Below are positions 7,195 to 11,961 of a DNA stretch of 11,961 bases, piece after piece. How positions within the stretch are numbered: the stretch's first letter is position 1; every line of letters begins with the position of its first letter. Below the pieces are notes generated by a model. The model made no database searches. It had not been told where the DNA came from and saw nothing but the letters and a program-made list of their open reading frames with translations. The DNA is from Chloroflexota bacterium. Lineage in GTDB: Bacteria; Chloroflexota; Anaerolineae; Anaerolineales; UBA4823. Location of the stretch: NCBI GenBank assembly GCA_030636125.1, contig DAOVXM010000024.1, forward strand, positions 1 to 11,961, given 5' to 3'. A program made the translations under genes and the position numbers.

Positions 7195-7605
7195 TTATTT
7201 ATCTGGCATCACTCGCAGCCAAACCTCTCGTTTGCGTGGGCCGTCGAACTCACAAAAAAGAATGCTCTGAGAATGACCCAGCAACAATTTTCCATCTGTG
7301 ATGATGAGGGATAAATCTGCTCCCATAAGAACCGATTTGATATGGCCAGCTGCGTCAGCAGGGGTATCATAGGTGTGGTTGAAGTCAACTCTGGTGGGAA
7401 CGAGTCGTCGATATTCCTCGACAATATCCTGTAATGTATTCGGGTCCAGCCCTGAATTCAAGGTCAGCCCAGCAGTTGTGTGGGGGACAAGCAGGACACA
7501 AATGCCTTCACTGACACCGCTTTCTTGGATTACACCTGCAACTTTGGTAGTAATGTCAAGTATGTTTTCACCGGCGGGCGTGTGTAGTTCAATTTTTTGT
7601 AGCAT
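7195..7605 (-). CDS. yjbQ: YjbQ (UPF0047) family protein
   Basis: A 136-residue protein matching the length of the YjbQ/UPF0047 family. Diagnostic blocks are PHTTAGLTLN (41-50), the DxNHTYD...AAGHIKSVLMG stretch (74-95) and LLLGHSQSILFCEFDGPRKR (107-126). Most members have GTWQ where this one has GHSQ. E. coli YjbQ was reported to have weak thiamine-phosphate-synthase activity, but the true function of the family is not settled. The ATG at 7605 has GGAG about ten bases upstream. It is placed between a PfkB gene (46-base gap) and a nucleoside hydrolase (15-base gap), so a role linked to nucleoside or phosphosugar chemistry is suggested by context only. Confidence 0.93.
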   Translation of the reverse strand: MLQKIELHTPAGENILDITTKVAGVIQESGVSEGICVLLVPHTTAGLTLNSGLDPNTLQDIVEEYRRLVPTRVDFNHTYDTPADAAGHIKSVLMGADLSLIITDGKLLLGHSQSILFCEFDGPRKREVWLRVMPDK

Positions 7606-7651
7606 TTAATATTAACTCCAAAAGTAATATTTCAGCCTTGGGCGGTTAGCC

Positions 7652-8614
7652 TCAAAACAAGATTTCGACTTGGAAAGTTTTCAGCACTTCACGCACATCA
7701 TCAGCGGTTGGAACCTGGGTTCCTGAGCCAATTTTACCCACCTTAGCTGCGCCCATGGCGTTGGCAAAGGCAGCAATTACCTCCAAGGACCAGCCGTGCA
7801 GGTAAGCATAAATGAAGGCAGCCGCAAAGGAATCTCCGGCTGCGGTCGTGTCCTGGACGGGAACCCGGTATCCAGGGTGTTCAAATATATCCCCATCCGA
7901 TAGAAGCACACAACCTTCAGCCCCTCGCTTTACACAAACCAAGCGCGGTCCTAAAGATAGCAGCTCGCGGGCAGCTTTTAAGCCACCCCCACCCGCAGTC
8001 ATTAAGGGAATCTCCTCTTCTGTGAGCAAAATCACCCGGCTGGTTTCTAAAACTGTAGCAATCTGGCCAGGGGTTGCATTGACCATCTCAGGGCCGGGAT
8101 CAAAGAATACTGGGACCCCTTTTTCATGAGCGCTTTTCATAGATTGGAGAGCGGCGTTGGCGATACGCTTCTCATGCAAGGTATAACCCAAAGCAAAGAC
8201 TGCCTGCGCCGTGTCCATAGCAGATATCCACGATCCAGGCAACTCGATGATCGGGCCTTCACCATAACCGCCCAGGAAAACATGGTTGCCAGCCGCATCC
8301 ACAAGGACAATTACGGTTGTGCTATTCGTGTTTACCTGTTGCAGGATGCCATCAGTATTAATACCTTCCTGGACAAGAATATCTACAACCGAACAACCCA
8401 AGGGATCATCCCCGATAGCGCCCAAGGCGACCATCTCCATACCCAATCGAGATCCTGCAATGAGGAAGTTGCCCGCGCCGCCCGGTTCCAGGCAAATCTG
8501 ACGAGTTAATTGGTGTCCGTCAGCCTCAACAGGTAACCTGGGGATCGACACTACAATATCGACGACAAGGTCACCTATAGAGACAACGGTAAATGAATTC
8601 TCCTTTTTGTCCAT
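7652..8614 (-). CDS. PfkB-family kinase (ribokinase-like)
   Basis: A 320-residue ribokinase-fold kinase. N-terminal signature: SIGDLVVDIVVSIPRLP (12-28), then EPGGAGNFLIAGSRLG (43-58). C-terminal signature: DTTAAGDSFAAAFIYAYLHGW (255-275). The AAGD form of the anion hole is also found in E. coli ribokinase, so it is not a defect. LVCVKRGAEGCVLL (225-238) precedes it. ATP-dependent phosphorylation of ribose or a nucleoside is likely; ribose would be the direct product of the hydrolases encoded downstream. It starts with ATG at 8614, 15 bases after the stop of the preceding PfkB gene. GAAAGG lies only two bases from the ATG and AGG about ten bases away, so the ribosome binding site is not textbook. 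Confidence 0.92.
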   Translation of the reverse strand: MDKKENSFTVVSIGDLVVDIVVSIPRLPVEADGHQLTRQICLEPGGAGNFLIAGSRLGMEMVALGAIGDDPLGCSVVDILVQEGINTDGILQQVNTNSTTVIVLVDAAGNHVFLGGYGEGPIIELPGSWISAMDTAQAVFALGYTLHEKRIANAALQSMKSAHEKGVPVFFDPGPEMVNATPGQIATVLETSRVILLTEEEIPLMTAGGGGLKAARELLSLGPRLVCVKRGAEGCVLLSDGDIFEHPGYRVPVQDTTAAGDSFAAAFIYAYLHGWSLEVIAAFANAMGAAKVGKIGSGTQVPTADDVREVLKTFQVEILF

Positions 8615-8629
8615 TACCTTTCAACCTGG

Positions 8630-9601
8630 TTAATCCTTCGATTTTCCCAAAATTTCATCCCAAGAATCATCCTGTTCCTGGCTCCGCAAGTATTCAAGGA
8701 CTTCATCACCACCAGGTAATACGGGACCAGCTCCCCAAACCGTCGTCGCCAGCCCTCCCAATAAATTGGCCAATGAACCACAGGTCTGCAAGCTCAACCC
8801 ATTCAGCAAACCGAACAACATGCCTGCGCAAAATGAGTCTCCGGCGCCGGTCGTGTCCACGGTTTTCATGGGATAACCTGGCAATAACTGTGAGCCTTCG
8901 GCATTGGCGAGGGTACAACCCTCTCGACCCAATTTTATGGCGACGGTCCTAACCCCTTGGGCAAGGAAACCTTCCACGGCATGCTCTACAGTCTTCACGC
9001 CCAATAATGCCCCTGCTTCCTCCATACCTAACACCAGCAACGACAAGTCAGGCAAGATAGACATCAGTGCCTGCCTGGCGTGATGAGCTGGTTCAACCCC
9101 GGTATCCAGAGATATCGGGATTTCCATTTCTCGCGCCAGTTCAATGGCGCGCCAGCTAGCTTCTCTTTGCGGGGATTCTAAAAAATTATATCCGGAGATG
9201 TGTAAAACGCTGGCATCTTCAAAGACTGCTGAGCTTATTTCAGAGGGGCGGACTTGGATATTAGCTCCGCGATAAGAGAACATAGTCCGCTCGCCATCTG
9301 TGGTGACAGGTATAAAGATAAGTCCAGTAGTGTAGTTTGGACTTTTGCTGATGAAATCAACATTAACACCTGAAGACACAAGAGATTCGAGGGCCAGGTC
9401 CGCCCAAATATCCTCTCCGGTACAACCGATCATTTTAGCCTCAATATCGAGCTTGCCAAGGACTATGGCTGTATTGGCGACCGAACCTCCAGGTCGTAAG
9501 GTCACCTGGGTTGCCATGGCATCTCCCCCTGGCTCAGGGTAAGCACCTATTGACATCAAAATGTCGATATTAATATCACCAAACAAGATCACAGTCTGCA
9601 T
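8630..9601 (-). CDS. PfkB-family kinase (ribokinase/adenosine-kinase-like)
   Basis: A 323-residue kinase, read from the ATG at 9601, which places VILFGDINIDILM at residues 4-16 as expected for this fold. A TTG at 9634 would add eleven hydrophobic residues with no family match and was not used. Features are RPGGSVANTAIVLGKL (36-51), GERTMFSYRGANI (103-115, typical of the lid/ATP-side sheet), VAIKLGREGCTLA (220-232) and DTTGAGDSFCAGMLFGLLNG (249-268) with catalytic Asp255. It probably phosphorylates a sugar or nucleoside. The C-terminus (residues 306-323) is an acidic/charged extension. It lies 54 bases after the deaminase gene and 15 before the next kinase. No clear ribosome binding site precedes 9601. 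Confidence 0.91.
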   Translation of the reverse strand: MQTVILFGDINIDILMSIGAYPEPGGDAMATQVTLRPGGSVANTAIVLGKLDIEAKMIGCTGEDIWADLALESLVSSGVNVDFISKSPNYTTGLIFIPVTTDGERTMFSYRGANIQVRPSEISSAVFEDASVLHISGYNFLESPQREASWRAIELAREMEIPISLDTGVEPAHHARQALMSILPDLSLLVLGMEEAGALLGVKTVEHAVEGFLAQGVRTVAIKLGREGCTLANAEGSQLLPGYPMKTVDTTGAGDSFCAGMLFGLLNGLSLQTCGSLANLLGGLATTVWGAGPVLPGGDEVLEYLRSQEQDDSWDEILGKSKD

Positions 9602-9655
9602 TATGAGTTCAACTAAGAAAAAGCCAGAAAACAAACATGTCGCTAGAAAACATGC

Positions 9656-10984
9656 TTATGCCGGATAAGTAGCAATACGTTTACCAGGGACTCGATTCCC
9701 CAAACGATCCAATCGCTGGGAGACTTCGCGCTTGACCAGGTCTTTGTCGATTGTCAAGAGCTGCCCCTCCAGCATCAAGAGTTTTCCATCACAGATCACC
9801 GTGTGAACTTCACTGGATTGCGACGAATAGACCAGGTTTGCTCCAGGATCGTAGCGGGGAAAGGTATGCAGGTCATCTTGGCGCAGGAGGACAATATCAG
9901 CCAGTTTTCCCACCACGATATCGCCTAAATCGTTGGACATTTTCATCACCTGGGCGCCTCCGTGGAAGGCGATATCCAAAGCTTTGGCAACTGGCATGAC
10001 TGTCGAATCAGAAGCTGCATCTTTTTGAGCCAAAACCATCAGGCGAAGCTGTTCGATAATATCCAAGGTGTTGCTGCTGACCGCACCATCCGTCCCCAGC
10101 CCAACCGGAACACCTGCCTCCTGGAACTGGGCTATTGGAGCGGTACCCATACCAAGCTTCAGATATGTTTTAGGTGAATGGGCAATCCCGCAGGGATAAC
10201 TCGCTAATAACTTAACGTCTTCATCACGGGGATACAGGCAGTGGGCCAGGATAGTAGGAACCTCAAGCACACCCGCATCTGCAAGCATTTGAACTGGCGT
10301 AACCCCGTGTTCATTGAGGCTGAGTTCTACCTGTTCCACCGTTTCAGATACGTGGGTGTGAATGCCTACCTTCAGCTCTCGAGCTCGTTCTGCGCTTAGA
10401 CGCAGAAATTCCGGACCAGTTGAGTAAGGTGCGTGAGGACCAAGCCAGGTGGTAATTCGGCCAGTGGCAGCTCCCTGCCAGCGCTCGACGAACTCACAGG
10501 TTTGATCCAGCTTAGCCACACCTTCGTGCCCAAAAACCGCCCAAGCCAGGTTAGCGCGCATACCCGCTTGCTCCACAGCCTCGGCGACTTGATCCATAAA
10601 AAAATAATGATCGGCTACATGGGTAACACCCCCCTCAATCATCTCCGCCAGGCCCAAGAGAGCTCCCCAAAAAACATCCTCAGCAGTCAGGTTCGACTCA
10701 AGCGGCCAAATATAATCGTTGAACCAGGCTGTGATGGAGACATCCTCAACCAGCCCACGAAAAAGAACCATGGGCACATGTGCGTGTGTATTGATCAAAC
10801 CAGGGATCGCCAATAATCCCCTGGCTTCGATGACCTGTTTTACATTATTTAGCTGGATATAGCCTGTGGGTTCATGCGCAGTAATCCTGTTTCCGGTGAT
10901 AGCAATATCGTGGTTCGTGTGGACTTGCGTCCGGTTTTCTGCAAGGGATAATACGTCACAATTCAGGATCAATAGATCGATCAT
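9656..10984 (-). CDS. Amidohydrolase, MTA/SAH/adenosine deaminase-like (MtaD/TrzN group)
   Basis: A 442-residue amidohydrolase of the cytosine-deaminase/MtaD type, which removes an amino group from a heterocycle, for example adenosine, 5'-methylthioadenosine or S-adenosylhomocysteine, giving inosine-type products. Metal ligands are visible: NTHAH (His67, His69), IHTHVSE (His209, His211, Glu214), AHCL (His248) and GTDGAVSSNT (Asp299). The SSN after TDG is typical of this group. HAPYS (184-188) is the usual substrate-side loop. The N- and C-terminal stretches form the beta-sandwich domain, ending near GKLADIVLL and VICDGKLLM. It is the first gene of the array and would feed deaminated nucleosides to the hydrolases. 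The ATG at 10984 has a weak AGG ten bases upstream. Triazine-type substrates are possible in the wider family but do not fit the neighbours. Confidence 0.93.
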   Translation of the reverse strand: MIDLLILNCDVLSLAENRTQVHTNHDIAITGNRITAHEPTGYIQLNNVKQVIEARGLLAIPGLINTHAHVPMVLFRGLVEDVSITAWFNDYIWPLESNLTAEDVFWGALLGLAEMIEGGVTHVADHYFFMDQVAEAVEQAGMRANLAWAVFGHEGVAKLDQTCEFVERWQGAATGRITTWLGPHAPYSTGPEFLRLSAERARELKVGIHTHVSETVEQVELSLNEHGVTPVQMLADAGVLEVPTILAHCLYPRDEDVKLLASYPCGIAHSPKTYLKLGMGTAPIAQFQEAGVPVGLGTDGAVSSNTLDIIEQLRLMVLAQKDAASDSTVMPVAKALDIAFHGGAQVMKMSNDLGDIVVGKLADIVLLRQDDLHTFPRYDPGANLVYSSQSSEVHTVICDGKLLMLEGQLLTIDKDLVKREVSQRLDRLGNRVPGKRIATYPA

Positions 10985-10997
10985 ATGAGGGAGACCT

Positions 10998-11049
10998 AGT
11001 GTTCCGTCAAAAAATTTATTTAGTAAGAATAGATTGTTGACGGAACACT
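10998..11049. repeat. 13-base perfect inverted repeat in the leader of the deaminase gene
   Basis: AGTGTTCCGTCAA (10998-11010) and TTGACGGAACACT (11037-11049) are exact reverse complements separated by 26 AT-rich bases. The element ends 13 bases before the start codon at 10984, close to the weak ribosome binding site. It could be a stem-loop in the 5' leader RNA or two half-sites for a regulator. Confidence 0.75.
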
Positions 11050-11057
11050 TTAAGGAG

Positions 11058-11088
11058 ATTGTAAGTTAAAAGAATTCAGGATAAGCAA
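11058..11088 (-). promoter_or_regulatory. Weak promoter candidate for the cassette
   Basis: On the minus strand TTGCTT (11083-11088) and TACAAT (11058-11063) are separated by 19 bases. Transcription would start near 11051, so the 13-base inverted repeat would lie at the very 5' end of the transcript. The spacing is long and the -35 match poor. A second candidate further up (TTGAAT with TATAAC, spacing 19) is equally weak. Confidence 0.2.
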
Positions 11089-11104
11089 ATAAAGTTATAA
11101 GAAA

Positions 11105-11194
11105 CCCGTTTTTTGAGGATTCAAAATGATCTCTAAGCTTGAGCCACCCATCAGTATGGGTATCGAACTCCACAACGCAGGTTAAAAAAACGGG
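11105..11194. repeat. Wide inverted repeat CCCGTTTTTT / AAAAAACGGG
   Basis: Perfect 10-base arms at 11105-11114 and 11185-11194 enclose 70 bases. Inside is a second perfect hairpin, ACCCAT-CAGT-ATGGGT (11146-11161). A short minus-strand reading frame of 44 codons overlaps the whole element. Confidence 0.5.
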
Positions 11195-11268
11195 ATACAT
11201 GTCTACGATTCAAAACACCTTATTGAGGTTAAGCTGGATTCAATTGCTGCGGTTGCTGTGTTTGTTAT

Positions 11269-11321
11269 GTAATTTGCGGAATGAATTTTAAAATAAATCT
11301 GGTGTCAAAACCGCAAATTAC
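11269..11321. repeat. Perfect 11-base inverted repeat GTAATTTGCGG / CCGCAAATTAC
   Basis: The arms are at 11269-11279 and 11311-11321 with a 31-base AT-rich loop. It is the first of two adjacent inverted repeats of the same geometry. Confidence 0.7.
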
Positions 11322-11326
11322 TTTTA

Positions 11327-11376
11327 GCAAATGCCGGGTTGGCGTTTTTATATTCAAGTCACTTTCCGGCATTTGC
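11327..11376. repeat. Perfect 11-base inverted repeat GCAAATGCCGG / CCGGCATTTGC
   Basis: The arms are at 11327-11337 and 11366-11376 with a 28-base loop. It begins five bases after the previous inverted repeat and shares the word GCAAAT with it. It is followed at 11382-11391 by the palindrome GGGCATGCCC. Confidence 0.7.
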
Positions 11377-11453
11377 ATATTGGGCATGCCCGTCATTCTT
11401 CGTTCTGAGTGGTGTTTGTTCGATTCCCTTAGTTCCTTCGATATTCCGAGTCT

Positions 11454-11519
11454 GCGGAGAACCGAAAGGATATCTCCGGTAGATTTGCTCTACCATCATA
11501 CAATAGAACTTATGTTCTA
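11454..11519. repeat. Cluster of three small stem-loops
   Basis: CGGAGA/TCTCCG around a 12-base loop (about 11454-11477), GGTAGA-TTTGC-TCTACC (11478-11494) and TAGAAC-TTAT-GTTCTA (11504-11519) follow each other almost without gaps. Each is weak alone, but the dense series suggests a folded RNA or a decayed repeat. Confidence 0.4.
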
Positions 11520-11574
11520 ACAAGATGTCTAACGGAGAAATATAAAAAATCCCCCATTTTGGGTTGTAATCACG

Positions 11575-11592
11575 TAACAGGTTAACCTGTTA
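11575..11592. promoter_or_regulatory. 18-base perfect palindrome TAACAGGTTAACCTGTTA
   Basis: A perfect dyad with no spacer, typical in size for a regulator-binding site. Its right half continues into ACCTGTTAGGT (11585-11595), a variant of the ACCTGNYAGGT word found in three other places in the window. No promoter could be tied to it. Confidence 0.45.
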
Positions 11593-11621
11593 GGTGAGCC
11601 AGGGATGGGGATGGGATAGCC

Positions 11622-11654
11622 AAAGCCCCCAGAGAGGAGATCTCCGGGGGCTTT
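11622..11654. terminator. Strong hairpin AAAGCCCCC / GGGGGCTTT
   Basis: Nine-base perfect arms (11622-11630 and 11646-11654), one mismatch, then four more pairs (GAGA/TCTC) around a five-base loop. It is the strongest hairpin in the window and fits a terminator usable from either side, though the T-tract is only three bases. It would close the permease transcript arriving on the minus strand. Confidence 0.65.
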
Positions 11655-11665
11655 GTGGGAAGAAA

Positions 11666-11687
11666 GCTGGTAAGGGTGGTTACCAGC
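11666..11687 (-). terminator. Hairpin GCTGGTAA / TTACCAGC with T-rich tail
   Basis: Perfect 8-base arms (11666-11673 and 11680-11687) around a 6-base loop. On the minus strand it is followed by TTTCTT, giving an intrinsic terminator shape about 180 bases behind the permease stop codon and 11 bases before the stronger hairpin at 11622-11654. The two look like tandem terminators. Confidence 0.6.
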
Positions 11688-11868
11688 AAATGAATAAATC
11701 AACTACTATACCAGTATACAAAATTTTTCCTTTGATTTCATACCTCAATCGTGGTATTTTTTGTGAGTAATGATATGCCAATGATGTAAGAGAATGCTAA
11801 ACACATTCAGAGGTGAGGAAGATGGTGGATTATCCCCAAGAAAAGCCAACTGAAGGGCTATAAAAGGA

Positions 11869-11961
11869 TTATTCGTGCTTTAAAGCAGCTACCGGATCAA
11901 GGCGCGCCGCCCGGGTAGCCGGATAAAGCCCCCCCAACACGCCAATAAATCCGGCGAACAC
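11869..11961 (-). CDS. MacB/FtsX-type ABC transporter permease, C-terminal fragment
   Basis: Thirty in-frame residues up to a TAA stop at 11869: the end of the last membrane segment (VFAGFIGVLGGLYPA) followed by TRAARLDPVAALKHE. The pattern GLYPAxRAARLDPVxAL is the hallmark C-terminus of MacB/LolC-type permeases, in which the last transmembrane helix is followed by a short positively charged cytoplasmic tail. The rest lies outside the window. It is on the same strand as the cassette but separated by over 880 bases and two hairpins, so it is very probably a different transcription unit. Confidence 0.8.
   Translation of the reverse strand: MFAGFIGVLGGLYPATRAARLDPVAALKHE

Larger units (their letters stand above)
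10985..11868. other. Long non-coding region between the nucleoside cassette and the permease gene
   Basis: About 880 bases without a convincing gene. From the cassette side outward it holds a 13-base inverted repeat in the deaminase leader (10998-11049), a weak promoter candidate (11058-11088), a wide inverted repeat (11105-11194), two perfect 11-base inverted repeats (11269-11321 and 11327-11376), a cluster of small stem-loops (11454-11519), an 18-base palindrome (11575-11592) and two strong hairpins (11622-11687). The remainder (11700-11868) shows only a possible minus-strand extended -10 (TGGTATAGT, 11704-11712). Confidence 0.6.

Noticed and set aside
6788..7270. Plus-strand open frame of 160 codons
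   Set aside because: It lies antisense over the clearly real nucleoside hydrolase and YjbQ genes and is rich in Pro, Ser and Gly, as expected of a mirror frame.
7652..8614. DTTAAGD instead of DTTGAGD as a sign of an inactive kinase
   Set aside because: Functional ribokinases such as E. coli RbsK carry AAGD; the catalytic Asp is present.
9602..9634. TTG start of the PfkB gene (eleven extra residues)
   Set aside because: The extension does not match the family N-terminus, and the ATG at 9601 begins immediately before the first strand of the fold; the TTG has no ribosome binding site either.
11150..11185. tRNA-like T-loop (GAGTTCGATAC on the minus strand)
   Set aside because: The flanking bases do not form the required five-pair stem and no acceptor or anticodon arm is found.
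11281..11520. Plus-strand open frame of 79 codons
   Set aside because: No ribosome binding site, no recognisable family, and it runs through two perfect inverted repeats and several small stem-loops; composition does not look coding.
11674..11679. GGGTGG loop reminiscent of the T-box motif
   Set aside because: It is only the six-base loop of a terminator-like hairpin on the plus strand, with no specifier domain and no downstream plus-strand gene.
11703..11761. Plus-strand promoter TTGATT...TATTTT and a 13-codon frame ending near 11864
   Set aside because: The -10 match is poor, the frame is too short and has no family match, and no plus-strand gene follows in the window.
1..11961. CRISPR array, insertion sequence, rRNA or tRNA genes
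   Set aside because: No regularly spaced repeats, no transposase or recombinase frames and no RNA-gene signatures were found on either strand.

Overview
The window is a dense, one-directional gene array on the minus strand. It holds ten complete genes plus one gene cut by the left edge, running from about 10984 down to 1. It reads as a nucleoside breakdown and salvage cassette. In transcription order it encodes: a cytosine/adenosine-deaminase-type amidohydrolase (9656-10984), two PfkB sugar/nucleoside kinases (8630-9601, 7652-8614), a YjbQ-family protein (7195-7605), two nucleoside hydrolases (6247-7179, 5218-6144), two more PfkB proteins (4220-5140, 3181-4107), a double-SIS sugar-phosphate isomerase-like protein (1929-3080), a BtpA/SgcQ-family TIM-barrel protein (1108-1932) and a third nucleoside hydrolase (1-884, its last few residues beyond the edge). 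At the right edge is the C-terminal end of an unrelated MacB/FtsX-type ABC transporter permease (11869-11961). It is separated from the cassette by about 880 bases without a convincing gene.

Inferred logic: the deaminase converts an aminopurine-type nucleoside, the nucleoside hydrolases split N-glycosidic bonds to base plus sugar, and the PfkB kinases phosphorylate the sugar (or the nucleoside). The SIS protein and the BtpA-type barrel would then act on the phosphosugar. The three hydrolases and four kinases are diverged paralogues that differ at active-site positions, so the cassette looks built for a range of nucleosides, perhaps modified ones, rather than one substrate. No transporter or regulator gene of the cassette lies inside the window.

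The non-coding parts are unusual. An 88-base intergenic sequence occurs twice (3108-3195 and 4124-4211, 68 of 88 positions identical without gaps), each copy placed behind a PfkB gene. An 11-base palindrome-like word, ACCTGNYAGGT, occurs in three intergenic regions, four copies in all. The leader region in front of the deaminase gene and the gap to the permease gene are full of perfect inverted repeats.

The organism is bacterial with intermediate GC. The gene families (BtpA-type protein, Mak32-like PfkB protein, several nucleoside hydrolases, MacB-type permease) and the AAACCTGACAGGTTT-like palindromes fit a member of Chloroflexota (Anaerolineae-like). That assignment is inference from general impression, not from a marker gene.
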